Positions 52,275 to 62,004 are shown, counted from the stretch's first letter. The stretch is 64,000 nucleotides of DNA from Sediminispirochaeta smaragdinae DSM 11293 (GCF_000143985.1 NC_014364.1:1612001-1676000); one strand, 5' to 3'. The notes: generated from the sequence alone by a model not told the origin. Program-made: numbers and translations.

Positions 52275-53346
52275 AGAATTGTTACTACCTTTGGTTTCTC
52301 GCTTTTCCGCCTTTAATGTATTTCAGTACATCACCTTTAGAAGTGCCTATGCAGCGGTAACCGCCCTTTTTATCTCTTTTCTTTTCGGCCCCTGGCTTAT
52401 CAGGAAATTGAAAAACCGCAAGGCTGAGCAGGTGATCAGAGAAGATGGTCCTGCGACCCATCTTGCTAAGAGCGGTACGCCGACCATGGGTGGTTTGATG
52501 ATTCTTCTTTCTCTCTCTGTTTCCGTACTGCTCTGGCAGGATATCAGCAATAGTTTTACCTGGATTGCTTTGATATCGCTGCTTGGATTTGGGCTTATCG
52601 GATTCGTTGATGATTATCTGAAAATCTTTCGCAAGAGTTCCGAAGGTCTGCAGGCACGTTTTAAATTTTCCGCTCAAGTGCTTCTTTCTTTGCTTATTAT
52701 GGTGGTTCTCTATATCAACGGTAATGCGCATACCACACTCTTGTATTTACCTTTTTTAAAGAATCCGGTTTTGGATATGGGACTCTTTTATATTCCCTTT
52801 GGGATGTTGATTTTGGTGGGAACCAGCAATGCGGTTAATCTTACCGATGGCCTCGACGGTCTTGCTTCCGGGCTGATCCTTCTGGTGGGGCTTCCCTTTG
52901 CCGCCATCAGCTATATCTCGGGGCGGGCCGATTTTGCCGCATATCTTCAGATTCCCTATTTACCGGAAAGTGCGGAACTTACGGTACTCTGCTTTGCCCT
53001 TGCGGGTGCAAGCATCGGTTTTCTCTGGTATAACGCACACCCTGCCGAAATTTTTATGGGTGATACCGGCAGCCTCTCGTTAGGCGGTGTTATCGGTGTC
53101 ATTGCGCTTATGACAAAAAAGGAGATTTTACTGGTAATAATCGGAGGAGTTTTCGTCCTCGAAGCGCTTTCGGTTATTATTCAGGTGGTTTTTTTCAAGC
53201 TTCGTGGGAAACGGGTGTTTCGTATGGCCCCGCTTCATCACCATTTTGAAAAGAAGGGCTGGGACGAAACAAAGGTCGTCGTCAGGTTCTGGATCCTCGG
53301 AGGGCTGTTTACCATTCTCAGCCTCTCAACCTTGAAGATTCAGTAA
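52267..53346 (+). CDS. mraY: Phospho-N-acetylmuramoyl-pentapeptide transferase MraY
   Basis: 359 residues with about ten membrane helices. Key motifs: GTPTMGGLMIL, the DDYLKIFRKSSEGL aspartate pair, NAVNLTDGLDGLASG with the catalytic Asp region, MGDTGSLSLGG, and the C-terminal APLHHHFEKKGWDETKVV histidine triad. It links the pentapeptide precursor to undecaprenyl phosphate, producing lipid I. ATG 52267 overlaps murF; ftsW follows after nine bases. Confidence 0.97.
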   Translation: MLKELLLPLVSRFSAFNVFQYITFRSAYAAVTALFISFLFGPWLIRKLKNRKAEQVIREDGPATHLAKSGTPTMGGLMILLSLSVSVLLWQDISNSFTWIALISLLGFGLIGFVDDYLKIFRKSSEGLQARFKFSAQVLLSLLIMVVLYINGNAHTTLLYLPFLKNPVLDMGLFYIPFGMLILVGTSNAVNLTDGLDGLASGLILLVGLPFAAISYISGRADFAAYLQIPYLPESAELTVLCFALAGASIGFLWYNAHPAEIFMGDTGSLSLGGVIGVIALMTKKEILLVIIGGVFVLEALSVIIQVVFFKLRGKRVFRMAPLHHHFEKKGWDETKVVVRFWILGGLFTILSLSTLKIQ

Positions 53347-53355
53347 AGGAGAAGC

Positions 53356-54501
53356 ATGAACGGGCTCTTTGCAGCGGAAAAGATTGAACGAAAAAACAGT
53401 GACCTTATCCTCCTCGTACTCATGCTGCTGCTTGCCGGTATTGGAATCGCGGCGCTTTATTCGGCTTCCTATTTCTATGCGGAACGAGCCTTCGGCAATC
53501 CTCGACATTTTCTGGATCGTCATCTTGTGTTCCTTGTTATAGGCCTGGTTCTTTCGGTGGTTTCTTCCCGGCTTTCTCTTGATTTCTGGGAAAAAAGTGT
53601 CCCCCTTATTCTGGGCGGAACACTTTTTCTTATGGTGCTTACCTTCATTCCCGGCATCGGCAGGGAAATCATGGGGGCTCGACGCTGGATTCTTCTCGGC
53701 GGCAACTCTTTTCAACCTTCGGAGCTTGTCAAGTTTGCCGTGGTGCTCTATGTGGCACGAATCATGAGTAAGAAGGAACACCGTCTTGACGATTTCGGCA
53801 ACGCAGTCCTTCCTCCTCTCCTTTTGGTCGGGGGCTTTACCGCGCTGATCTATTTGCAGAACGATTTTTCCACAGCGGCCTTTGTTCTTCTGATTGCCCT
53901 TATCATGTTTTTTGTCGCAGGAGTCAGGCTGATTCACTTTTTTCTCCTCTTTATTACGATTTTTCCAATTCTTGCCATGCTTTTGTTTACCAAGGAACAT
54001 CGAGTGCGAAGGCTTCTTGCCTTCCTCGATCCCTATGGCGACCCTGTGGGAACGGGATACCAGGTTCTTGCCTCTCAGACAGCCCTCAGCCGCGGGCACT
54101 TGTGGGGAAGTGGGCTCGGTATGGGAACAAAAAAGCTGGGAGGGCTTCCCGAGGCTCATTCCGATTTTGTTTTTGCCGTATTCGGAGAAGAGACGGGGTT
54201 TCTCGGCGTTCTTTTCGTTATAGCACTTTTTACCGCCTTTGCGGTTCGCGGCTATATGACCGCTTTCAAAATACGGGATAAAAACGGTTTTGGTTTTTAC
54301 CTTGTGTTCGGTCTTACATCCGCTATTTTTTATCAGGCACTGCTGAACATGGCGGTGGTGTGCGGATTAGTTCCCGCGACGGGTCTTCCGCTTCCCCTTT
54401 TCTCGAACGGGGGATCTTCAGTGCTTGTGACCATGATGATGTTTGGTATCATCCTTGGTGTTTCCAGGGAAGCTGAATTGGATAGGAGCTTACGTTCATG
54501 A
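53356..54501 (+). CDS. ftsW: Septal peptidoglycan polymerase FtsW
   Basis: 381 residues with ten helices of the SEDS family. Typical stretches: GIAALYSASYFYAER, GARRWILLGGNSFQPSELVKFAVVLY, LIYLQNDFSTAAFVLLIAL (the QNDF position corresponds to QPDFG), GYQVLASQTALSRGHLWGSGLGMGTKKLGGLPEAHSDFVFAVFGEETGF shortened here to its recognisable parts, and GLPLPLFSNGGSSVLV near the end. FtsW polymerises glycan strands at the septum with a class B PBP. Its position in the division cluster favours FtsW over RodA. Confidence 0.93.
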   Translation: MNGLFAAEKIERKNSDLILLVLMLLLAGIGIAALYSASYFYAERAFGNPRHFLDRHLVFLVIGLVLSVVSSRLSLDFWEKSVPLILGGTLFLMVLTFIPGIGREIMGARRWILLGGNSFQPSELVKFAVVLYVARIMSKKEHRLDDFGNAVLPPLLLVGGFTALIYLQNDFSTAAFVLLIALIMFFVAGVRLIHFFLLFITIFPILAMLLFTKEHRVRRLLAFLDPYGDPVGTGYQVLASQTALSRGHLWGSGLGMGTKKLGGLPEAHSDFVFAVFGEETGFLGVLFVIALFTAFAVRGYMTAFKIRDKNGFGFYLVFGLTSAIFYQALLNMAVVCGLVPATGLPLPLFSNGGSSVLVTMMMFGIILGVSREAELDRSLRS

Positions 54502-55316
54502 GCAGCATTGCCTATTGGCAGGATTCGGTTAGAAGAAAAAACAGCGAATCCGCCAACGGACTTGAAAAGATCTTCTTTGTCGTTATCCTCTTTCTGTTTT
54601 TGGTTCTATTTGGGGAGCTGTGTTTTCACTTTGTCATTTCTCCCCGCCTGGTGGTGAATGATATCACTATCCATGTCGGACGTTCCTTTCCTCTTTCCAA
54701 TTCCGAGATACTTTCGATAGCCGGTATCGATTCCGGAGGCTCTTATCTTGCTATCGATCCGCAAATCGTGGCACGAAAACTTGAATCCGTGCCCTTTATC
54801 GCTAAGGCGGCCGTGGAGAAAAGGTTTCCCGGTTCCCTTTCGGTTTCCATCACCGAGCGTATTCCCGTCGCCTCCACCATTGCCGAGCTTGACGGACGAA
54901 GTGTTCCTCTTTTCGTATCTGCAGACGGAGCCTTATTCCCCTATCCTGGTAAGGAGAGTTCGGGGATGCCGGTACTCTCCGGTATTGAGATTCCGAAGTT
55001 ATCGGGGCGAATGTTCCTTCCTTCCACACTTGTCTCTTTTCTTTCGGATCTGGAAACGGTAAGAAATACTTCTCCTGAGCTCTACCGGTTGATATCTGAG
55101 CTAAAATTCATTAAAAAGGACGGTGATGATTACGAAGTGCTGCTCTTTCCCGCACACAGGAAAGTTAGGGTTCGAATAGGGACTTCCATCGATGAGCAGC
55201 TGCTGACCTATATAATGATGGTTCTCGACGTGGTGTCGCAACAGAACATGGTTGATAAACTTGATGAGATCGACTTCCGGACGGGGGAAGTGGTCTACAA
55301 GATTAGGGAGGAGTGA
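54498..55316 (+). CDS. ftsQ: FtsQ/DivIB-type divisome protein
   Basis: 272 residues: cytoplasmic tail, one membrane helix (IFFVVILFLFLVLFGELCF), a POTRA domain (VVNDITIHVGRSFPLSNSEIL to KRFPGSLSVSITERIPVA) and the FtsQ beta domain ending near VDKLDEIDFRTGEVVYKI. FtsQ bridges FtsL/FtsB and the septal synthase. ATG 54498 overlaps ftsW by four bases, and GAGGAG near the 3' end serves as ribosome site for ftsA. Confidence 0.92.
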   Translation: MSSIAYWQDSVRRKNSESANGLEKIFFVVILFLFLVLFGELCFHFVISPRLVVNDITIHVGRSFPLSNSEILSIAGIDSGGSYLAIDPQIVARKLESVPFIAKAAVEKRFPGSLSVSITERIPVASTIAELDGRSVPLFVSADGALFPYPGKESSGMPVLSGIEIPKLSGRMFLPSTLVSFLSDLETVRNTSPELYRLISELKFIKKDGDDYEVLLFPAHRKVRVRIGTSIDEQLLTYIMMVLDVVSQQNMVDKLDEIDFRTGEVVYKIREE

Positions 55317-55317
55317 C

Positions 55318-56553
55318 TTGCCGGTTGATGATATGATCGTTGGGCTTGATATCGGGACGACCAAGGTGTGTGCCGTTATCGGCGAATTCGATGAAAATAA
55401 CCGGCTCCAGATCACCGGAGTTGGAACAAGTCCTTCGGAAGGACTTCGCCGGGGAGTCGTTATCAATATCGAATCGACAATGCGGTCGGTGACCTCCGCA
55501 ATTGAAGCCGCCGAGATGATGAGCGGCCGCGAGGTGCTGCATTTGGTTACCGGCATTGCCGGTGCGCACATCGAGGGCATCAACTCACGGGGCGTTGTTG
55601 CGGTCACCGGTAAGGGACGGGAGATCAACCGTGAGGATATCGGGCGTGTTATTGATGCGGCCAAGGCGATCGTCATCCCCATGGACCGCGAGGTGATTCA
55701 TGTTATTCCGCAGGAGTTTGTCGTAGATGACCAGGGAGGGATCAAGGACCCCCTGGACATGATTGGTATTCGACTGGAGGCGGAGGTCCATATTGTTACC
55801 GGTTCGGTGACCAGCGCCCAGAATTTGCTTAAGTGTGTGAACCGTGCCGGTTTTCGGGTGAAGGATATTGTCCTTCAGCCTCTGGCTGCTGCGGGAGCGG
55901 TTCTCACCGAAGAAGAAAAAGAGATGGGTGTTCTGCTAATCGATCTTGGGGGGGGGACTACCGATATCCTCGTGTACATCGATGGTGCTCCCTACCACAC
56001 CAACGTGCTTGCCCTTGGTGGCGGGCAGGTTACCAGCGATCTCTCCTTCATGCTGAAGATTCCCAACGAGGCAGCCGAACGTATTAAACGGGAGTCCGGG
56101 GTCTGTTATCTGCCCCTTGTCGACAAGGATGAGGATGTGGTGATTCGCGGTATCGGCGGCTGGCCGTCGGTAACGGTTCAGCGCCGTGAGGTGTGTAAGA
56201 TCATCCAGCCGAGAATGGCCGAGATTTATAACCTGGTCAAAGAGCAGTTGATGAAAAAGGATTACCTGCGTCATCTCGGCGGCGGGGTGGTTCTCACCGG
56301 CGGAGGAGCAATGATCCCCGGTGCGGCGGAGCTTGCTCAGGAGATATTCGGAAGACGCGCAAGGGTCGGCGTTCCGACGAAATTGGGCGGGCTTTCCGAT
56401 GTCTATCAGACACCGATCTACTCTACTGCGGTAGGCCTTGTTCTTTATGAGGCCGCCCAGATACAGAGCGAGGGGGGAGCTTCCGTCTCTCCGAGGAGAA
56501 GCGGAAGCGGTATGATGGCGAAATTGAAAAACTGGATGAAGGAGTTTTTCTAA
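55318..56553 (+). CDS. ftsA: Cell-division actin homologue FtsA
   Basis: 411 residues from TTG 55318, which has GGAGGAG five to six bases upstream; the ATG at 55333 would be too distant from it. Motifs: IVGLDIGTTKVCAVIGE (phosphate 1), the 1C SHS2 domain around HVIPQEFVVD, LLIDLGGGTTDILVY (phosphate 2, encoded over a run of nine G at 55948-55956), and VVLTGGGAMIPGAAELA (adenosine). The C-terminus GMMAKLKNWMKEFF is the amphipathic membrane-targeting helix. FtsA tethers FtsZ to the membrane. Confidence 0.96.
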   Translation: MPVDDMIVGLDIGTTKVCAVIGEFDENNRLQITGVGTSPSEGLRRGVVINIESTMRSVTSAIEAAEMMSGREVLHLVTGIAGAHIEGINSRGVVAVTGKGREINREDIGRVIDAAKAIVIPMDREVIHVIPQEFVVDDQGGIKDPLDMIGIRLEAEVHIVTGSVTSAQNLLKCVNRAGFRVKDIVLQPLAAAGAVLTEEEKEMGVLLIDLGGGTTDILVYIDGAPYHTNVLALGGGQVTSDLSFMLKIPNEAAERIKRESGVCYLPLVDKDEDVVIRGIGGWPSVTVQRREVCKIIQPRMAEIYNLVKEQLMKKDYLRHLGGGVVLTGGGAMIPGAAELAQEIFGRRARVGVPTKLGGLSDVYQTPIYSTAVGLVLYEAAQIQSEGGASVSPRRSGSGMMAKLKNWMKEFF

Positions 56554-56578
56554 CATAGAGATTGAAAATAGCTAACGG

Positions 56579-56613
56579 CCGAAGAGGGAATGTGTGGTGT
56601 GTTCGCTCTTCGG
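56579..56613 (+). repeat. Inverted repeat in the ftsA-ftsZ spacer
   Basis: CCGAAGAG and CTCTTCGG form a perfect 8-bp stem with a 19-base loop, in the only sizeable gap (94 bases) of the division cluster. There is no T-run. It could act as an mRNA processing or stability element that sets FtsZ above FtsA. Confidence 0.5.
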
Positions 56614-56647
56614 TAAAAGGCACTTTAGATGCTTCTGGGAGGGGGCT

Positions 56648-57826
56648 ATGCAGATTGAAGTTGTTGAACAGGGATCCTTTGAGATGGATCAGAGCGAACC
56701 TACGGTCATCAAGGTGGTCGGGGTGGGCGGAGGCGGAAGTAATGCCGTCAACCGCATGATCGAAAGCGGCCTGAAAAAGGTGGAGTTTATTGCGATAAAC
56801 ACCGATCTTCAGGCCCTCAGCCGTTCGAAGGCAAAGATAAAGTTGCCGATTGGCGAAAAGGCAACTGGCGGGCTCGGTGCCGGAGGCGTTCCCGATAAGG
56901 GACGGGAGGCTGCCGAGGAGTCGAAAGAGGAGATCGCCAAGATCCTTCGCGGGGCCGATATGGTCTTCATCACCGCCGGCATGGGCGGTGGGACCGGAAC
57001 AGGAGCCGCTCCCGTTGTTGCGCAGATCGCCAGGGAGCTCGATGCTCTTACCGTTGCCGTGGTAACCAAGCCCTTTGATTTTGAGCGCAAGCGGAAGATG
57101 ATGCTTGCCGAAGAGGGGATCGCGCGACTGCGGGAACAGGTAGATACCCTCATAACCATTCCGAACCAGTACCTATTGAAAATCGTGGAGAGAAATACCA
57201 CCATTCGCGAAGCCTTCATGCTTGCCGATGATGTGCTCCGTCAGGGGGTTCAGGGGATTAGTGAACTTATCACCGAGCCTGGTGAGATTAATATCGATTT
57301 TGCCGATGTCAGGACCATCATGAAGGGAAGAGGCGATGCCCTCATGGGAATTGGTGTCGGTACCGGGGACAATCGTGCCGTTGATGCGGCGACCAACGCC
57401 ATCAACAATCCTCTGCTTGAGGATGCGCGCATCGAAGGGGCCAAGGGTATCCTCGTAAATGTGACCGGAGGGCTCGATCTTTCCTTGACCGAGTATGAAG
57501 AGGTTATCAAGATCATCACCGCCAATGCGGACGATGACGCTCTCATTATTCCCGGACAGTCTGTTGACGAATCCTTGGAAGATACCATCACCGTGACGGT
57601 TGTCGCCACGGGATTCGACGCCGCGAGCGAGAAGATCATTCCCGAAGTTCCCGAAGAGCAGAATGAAGAGGTGATCCAGTACGAAGATTGGATCAAGCTC
57701 CAGCGGGGTATGAGCCAGGGAGTCAGTCCAAGTTATCTTCTCGGGCGGAATTCGGAAGATGGAGATTTGGGGATTCCCACGGTACTGCGGGACCGCAAGG
57801 CCGCTGGACAGCAGGGCGAAAAATAG
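56648..57826 (+). CDS. ftsZ: Cell-division GTPase FtsZ
   Basis: 392 residues from ATG 56648 with GGGAGGGGGC upstream; a GTG at 56594 in frame is less likely. Tubulin signature [19 protein letters not shown] near residue 108, [27 protein letters not shown], synergy loop [22 protein letters not shown]. The tail ends in [11 protein letters not shown], the conserved C-terminal peptide that binds FtsA, after a variable linker. FtsZ polymerises into the division ring. Confidence 0.97.
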   Translation: MQIEVVEQGSFEMDQSEPTVIKVVGVGGGGSNAVNRMIESGLKKVEFIAINTDLQALSRSKAKIKLPIGEKATGGLGAGGVPDKGREAAEESKEEIAKILRGADMVFITAGMGGGTGTGAAPVVAQIARELDALTVAVVTKPFDFERKRKMMLAEEGIARLREQVDTLITIPNQYLLKIVERNTTIREAFMLADDVLRQGVQGISELITEPGEINIDFADVRTIMKGRGDALMGIGVGTGDNRAVDAATNAINNPLLEDARIEGAKGILVNVTGGLDLSLTEYEEVIKIITANADDDALIIPGQSVDESLEDTITVTVVATGFDAASEKIIPEVPEEQNEEVIQYEDWIKLQRGMSQGVSPSYLLGRNSEDGDLGIPTVLRDRKAAGQQGEK

Positions 57827-57838
57827 CAGGCAAAGGGT

Positions 57839-58774
57839 ATGACCGGTAAGACGCTTTTGCGGGATTATGATGCTCATCTCGGTGCCGTTCTTTCCTTGGC
57901 ACCCCTAAGCCGGGAGAGCTATGTTTCCGCTATCTCACGTCTTCTCGGCTGGCTTGAGGAAGAAGGAAAGAACCCTTTCTCGGCCAGTGATGCCGATTTG
58001 GTCGACTATCTTACCCTCCGTTTTGAGGAGGGAAGCGATAAACACACCATTGCCAAATTGGTGTCGATCATGCGAAGTTTTTTTGATTTTCTTGTTTCGG
58101 AGGAGTACCGGCAGGATAATCCTGCACGGATGGTAGACGCTCCCAAGCTGGGACGCAGTCTCCCTTCGGTATTGAGCATAGAAGAGGTTGAAGCCTTCCT
58201 TAATGCCATCCCTCTGGAAACTCCTGAGGGGCTGCGGGATCGTGCGCTTTTCGAACTCATCTATTCGGCCGGCTTGCGGGTTTCCGAGGCTGTAGGCCTC
58301 TCAGCTGGATCGCTTTACCTTCGGGATGGGATTATCAGGGTTACAGGAAAGGGTTCGAAGCAACGTGTCATCCCCTTAGGGGATGAGGCCCGAAAATGGA
58401 TCGGACGCTATCTTACCGATGCCCGGCCCCTTTTAGCAAAGAGTTTTCATCCCACAGATGCTTTATTCCTCAGCAGAAGGGGAACACCCCTCTCCCGTAA
58501 AAACGTGTGGAAGCGTTTTAAACAGTTCTCGCTTCTTGCCGGGGTCGATGGAAAGGTACACACCCTGCGTCACAGCTTCGCCACGCATTTGCTTGCCGGG
58601 GGAGCCGATCTTCGTTCCGTTCAGGAACTGCTTGGCCATTCCGATATCTCGACCACCCAGATCTACACCCATATCGATGATCCGACCCTCCGTAATACCC
58701 ACGAACAGTTTCATCCTCGGGGCTCTTGTGCTGCCTCTCATGATGAATCGTCGGAGGGCTATCCCGATGTATAG
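57839..58774 (+). CDS. Xer-type tyrosine recombinase (first copy)
   Basis: 311 residues. An N-terminal core-binding (SAM-like) domain, LSRESYVSAISRLLGWLEEEG, precedes the catalytic domain with the R-K-H-R-H-Y set: [50 protein letters not shown]. Length and IYTH motif match XerD/XerC, which resolve chromosome dimers at dif. It begins 12 bases after ftsZ, and a second Xer gene lies at 60515, so the two may form the XerC/XerD pair. Which is which cannot be told from sequence by eye. Confidence 0.92.
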   Translation: MTGKTLLRDYDAHLGAVLSLAPLSRESYVSAISRLLGWLEEEGKNPFSASDADLVDYLTLRFEEGSDKHTIAKLVSIMRSFFDFLVSEEYRQDNPARMVDAPKLGRSLPSVLSIEEVEAFLNAIPLETPEGLRDRALFELIYSAGLRVSEAVGLSAGSLYLRDGIIRVTGKGSKQRVIPLGDEARKWIGRYLTDARPLLAKSFHPTDALFLSRRGTPLSRKNVWKRFKQFSLLAGVDGKVHTLRHSFATHLLAGGADLRSVQELLGHSDISTTQIYTHIDDPTLRNTHEQFHPRGSCAASHDESSEGYPDV

Positions 58775-58790
58775 AAAGAAGGAGGTCTCT

Positions 58791-59516
58791 ATGAATAAAA
58801 AACGCTGTTTTCTTCTACTCCTTCTTCTTCCTCTCCTATTTCCTTCCTGTTCCCGGGGAGGAGATAAAATGCTCCAGCTGCTTACCTCTACCGAACGGGA
58901 GGGGTATCGGGATGAGGGTGTCGATGCAAAGAAGATTGATGAATTGGAAAAGGCCATCCGTCGCTACGATAGCGATATCGAAAAGCGTGTACAGGATACC
59001 GGCCAGCTTGGACTCTATTATCGAATCCTTGCACTGGATTTGATGGAAAAGAAGATGTACGGTCCGGCTCTCGAGCAGTTTACAAGGGCTCTCGACATCT
59101 ATCCTGCAAATCCTGTCCTGTTCTATTATGCAGGGCTGTGTCGAGGCTATATTGCAAAGGCCGAAGGTGATAAGGCATTGCGGGAAAAAGGGATCGAGGA
59201 GGCTTCCTTTTATCTTGAACGAGCGGTGGAGCTTGACGGCAGATATGAAAGCGCTTTGTACGCCTCTGCCGTTCTGGCCCTCTACGATATGGATGATGTG
59301 GTAGAGGGGGAACGGCGAACCCTACGGCTTTTGAAGGTATATCCGAACCATGTCGGGGGAAAGTTCCTGCTCGCCCGTATTCGAATCCTTGAGGGCTTTC
59401 CACAGGAAGCGGCCCAGCTCTATAAGGAGATCGGTGAGAGCAAACAGGCAAGCGAGGAACAGAAGACAAAGGCCAGGGAAAACCGTTCGGCAATCTTGGA
59501 GGGAAGTTATGAATGA
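58791..59516 (+). CDS. TPR-repeat lipoprotein in the division operon
   Basis: 241 residues from ATG 58791 after AGAAGGAGG. The lipobox is LLFPSCSRG. TPR units: YYRILALDLMEKKMYGPALEQF, VLFYYAGLCRGYIAKAEGDKAL, SALYASAVLALYDMDDVVEGE and GKFLLARIRILEGFPQEAAQLY. The gene is positioned between xer and dprA, with its stop overlapping dprA by eight bases. A periplasmic scaffold linked to envelope or division is inferred only from context. Confidence 0.83.
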   Translation: MNKKRCFLLLLLLPLLFPSCSRGGDKMLQLLTSTEREGYRDEGVDAKKIDELEKAIRRYDSDIEKRVQDTGQLGLYYRILALDLMEKKMYGPALEQFTRALDIYPANPVLFYYAGLCRGYIAKAEGDKALREKGIEEASFYLERAVELDGRYESALYASAVLALYDMDDVVEGERRTLRLLKVYPNHVGGKFLLARIRILEGFPQEAAQLYKEIGESKQASEEQKTKARENRSAILEGSYE

Positions 59517-60522
59517 TATCCGGTTTGACGTCGGTATATCGCTTCTTCCCGGCCTTCGTAGTGCCGAGCGACTTATGCTTTCCGAGATTATTCCCGATCT
59601 GCGGGAACTTTTGCGCCTGGGGCGATTCGATCTCCAGGCTTTGATTGGCAGACGCCTTCATTTCGAGAATGAACAGTTGCTGAATATCGAGAAAGACATC
59701 GAAGAGGTGATCCAGGGGGTAAAGGCCCTAGGTGCATCCATTATCTCCTACTGGGATTCTCGCTATCCGGTTCTGCTGCGGGAGATTTATGATCCGCCCT
59801 ATCTCTTATATCTCCGTGGTTCATTACCCGCTCCGGCCGATCCTGCCGTTGCCGTGGTCGGTACCCGGAAAGATGATCCCTCTTCGATAGCCGCTGCCTT
59901 CTCTTTTTCCGCAGAGCTGGCGCTCTCTTCCGTTCCCGTTGTTTCGGGGCTTGCCAGGGGAATCGATAGGGCCGCCCATGAAGGGGCCCTCAGCGGTGGG
60001 GGCTACACCCTTGCGGTTCTTGGTTCAGGTGTCGATCGCATCTATCCAGAGGCCCATCATCGGCTTGCGGAACGCATTCTCGCCGAGGGCGGGGGGCTTG
60101 TCAGTGAGTATCCTCCGGGAACGGCGCCCCTACGTTTCCACTTTCCCGCAAGGAATAGAATCATCTCCGGTATCTGTCGTTCTACCGTGGTGATAGCCGC
60201 CCCAACGAAGTCCGGTGCTCTCATTACAGCGGACTATGCCTTGGAACAGGGACGCGACCTTTTCGTTCATCGCTGCGGGGTGGAACGGGAAGCCTTTCGA
60301 GGTACCCTGCATCTCGAGCGAGACGGGGCCACTGTGCTTGAGCACGGAAGTGACCTGCTTCGTTATTGGGGTAGGGATGGCTGCCGGACTATTGTCGGAG
60401 GCGAGGAAGCAAGAGAACCTTCTTCCTTTGCCCGGTTGGTGAGGCAGGAAATAGAGGGCGACCTCTTTTTCTACAGCGGAACATGGTTTTCCGCCTTTCA
60501 GGGGGACCGAAAGAATGCCTGA
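59509..60522 (+). CDS. dprA: DNA-processing protein DprA
   Basis: 337 residues from ATG 59509. An N-terminal helical region is followed by the extended Rossmann fold of DprA/Smf: YWDSRYPVLLREIYDPPYLLYLRG, VAVVGTRKDDPSS, VVSGLARGIDRAAHEGAL (the SGxARGID motif), VLGSGVDRIYP, SEYPPGT and FPARNRIISGI. DprA loads RecA on incoming single strands during transformation. Together with comEC at 6766 it suggests that DNA uptake is possible, though no pseudopilus genes are here. Confidence 0.95.
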   Translation: MNDIRFDVGISLLPGLRSAERLMLSEIIPDLRELLRLGRFDLQALIGRRLHFENEQLLNIEKDIEEVIQGVKALGASIISYWDSRYPVLLREIYDPPYLLYLRGSLPAPADPAVAVVGTRKDDPSSIAAAFSFSAELALSSVPVVSGLARGIDRAAHEGALSGGGYTLAVLGSGVDRIYPEAHHRLAERILAEGGGLVSEYPPGTAPLRFHFPARNRIISGICRSTVVIAAPTKSGALITADYALEQGRDLFVHRCGVEREAFRGTLHLERDGATVLEHGSDLLRYWGRDGCRTIVGGEEAREPSSFARLVRQEIEGDLFFYSGTWFSAFQGDRKNA

Positions 60523-61456
60523 AACCGAAAAAAGCGAAATTCGATCGTTGGTAGACACGTATCTTCGCTACCTTGTTGCGGTTAGGACCCTTTCTCCCCG
60601 TACGGTCGATGCCTACGGTGTTGATCTGGACCGATTCTGCCGCTTCGTCGAAGATGAAGGCTGCGGGCTCGAGCTCTCCCCCTCCCTGGTGAGACGTTTC
60701 GTTGCCGAACTCAAAGATGCTTTGAGCCCCGCCTCCTGCGCACGGGCCCTCTCCTCCATCCGGGGCTTCTACCGTTATGCAGTGAAGCAGGGAGCTGCTG
60801 TATCGAATCCCTTTGCTTCGGTAAGGGGTAAAGGGCGGGAACGGCGTCTTCCCGAGGTTCTCAGCGAGGTAGAAGCCTCCGAACTTCTGTCGTTTTCGGA
60901 AAATGGATTCATAGGAGTACGGGACAAATTGCTTATGGAACTCTTGTACAGTACCGGCGCCCGTGTCTCCGAGGCTGTTGGAATAGATATGCTTGATATA
61001 GATACGAAAAAAAGAACGGTAAAACTCTTGGGAAAGGGAGATCGCCAAAGGATTGCCTATCTGGGGCCCCAGGCAATGTCTGCACTTGCTGCCTACCTTC
61101 CCTATCGAAGAGAGCGGGTCGCATCGGATAAAAAAGACGCTGTTCAGGCACTTTTTCTCAATGCGCATGGAGAAAGATTGACCAGACGAGGTGCCGGTTT
61201 TATCTTAAGAAAACATCAAGAACGACTTGCTTCGGGAAAACGGCTGCATCCCCATCTCTTTCGGCATAGTTTTGCAACCCACCTCCTCGATCGGGGAGCG
61301 GATATCAGAACGGTTCAGGAATTGCTAGGTCATGCCGATCTCTCCACCACCGGGATCTATACTCATGTTTCCCTGAAGCGGCTTCAGGATGTTTATCGAA
61401 ATGCACATCCCCATGGATCTACAGGTTCTGTCGGGAAAAAGGAGCAGAAATCATGA
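60515..61456 (+). CDS. Xer-type tyrosine recombinase (second copy)
   Basis: 313 residues. Core-binding domain [19 protein letters not shown], catalytic set [54 protein letters not shown]; all six residues R-K-H-R-H-Y are present. The C-terminus ends [18 protein letters not shown]-like, as in XerC. It overlaps dprA by eight bases and hslV by four. The order xer-hslV-hslU is a common one (codV-clpQ-clpY in Bacillus), which favours XerC for this copy. Confidence 0.92.
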   Translation: MPETEKSEIRSLVDTYLRYLVAVRTLSPRTVDAYGVDLDRFCRFVEDEGCGLELSPSLVRRFVAELKDALSPASCARALSSIRGFYRYAVKQGAAVSNPFASVRGKGRERRLPEVLSEVEASELLSFSENGFIGVRDKLLMELLYSTGARVSEAVGIDMLDIDTKKRTVKLLGKGDRQRIAYLGPQAMSALAAYLPYRRERVASDKKDAVQALFLNAHGERLTRRGAGFILRKHQERLASGKRLHPHLFRHSFATHLLDRGADIRTVQELLGHADLSTTGIYTHVSLKRLQDVYRNAHPHGSTGSVGKKEQKS

Positions 61457-62004
61457 GCGAAGAAAAGAGCCTCACCATGCATGCGACGACGATCCTCGCC
61501 GTCAGGCGTGAGGGAAACGTGGCAATGGCCGGTGACGGACAGGTAACATTGGGCCAGACACTAATGAAGGGAAATGCCCGAAAGGTTCGTCGGATATACG
61601 ACGGAAAGGTTCTTGTCGGCTTTGCAGGAGCCACTGCGGATGCCTTTACCCTTTTTGAGCACTTTGAAGGAAAGTTGAAACAGCATGGCGGAGACATTAC
61701 GCGTTCTGCGGTGGAGCTTGCAAAGCTCTGGAGGACCGATCGTGCCCTTCGCCGTTTGGAGGCAATGCTGCTTGTGGCCGATCATACCAAAACATTGCTT
61801 ATCAGCGGAACCGGTGATGTAGTAGAGCCGGAAAACGAGGCTATTGCCATCGGCAGCGGCGGTAATTTCGCCTACGCCGCTGCTCTTGCCTATCTTGATG
61901 CCTCTGATCTTTCTCCGAAGGAGATTGCCCTTCGTGCGATGAAGATCGCCTCCGGTATCTGTATCTACACCAACGACCAGTTCATTCTGGAGGAGATAGT
62001 ATGA
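61453..62004 (+). CDS. hslV: ATP-dependent protease peptidase subunit HslV
   Basis: 183 residues. Proteasome-like fold: [70 protein letters not shown]. The catalytic Thr of the TTILAVRR motif lies at residue 12 or 13, not directly after the initiator Met; the residues [10 protein letters not shown] before it must be removed or the start is the internal ATG at 61477 (MHATTI), a pattern resembling Bacillus ClpQ. Forms a two-ring dodecamer with HslU caps. Overlaps its neighbours. Confidence 0.95.
   Translation: MSEEKSLTMHATTILAVRREGNVAMAGDGQVTLGQTLMKGNARKVRRIYDGKVLVGFAGATADAFTLFEHFEGKLKQHGGDITRSAVELAKLWRTDRALRRLEAMLLVADHTKTLLISGTGDVVEPENEAIAIGSGGNFAYAAALAYLDASDLSPKEIALRAMKIASGICIYTNDQFILEEIV

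Noticed and set aside
53326-54159. 277-residue open frame opposite ftsW
   Set aside because: Very basic, low-complexity product expected from reading a membrane-protein gene backwards; ftsW itself is unmistakable.
57839-61456. The two tyrosine recombinases as integrases of a mobile element
   Set aside because: Their length, full Xer motifs and place within the division/hslVU operon fit chromosomal XerC/XerD; no attachment repeats or cargo genes are seen.
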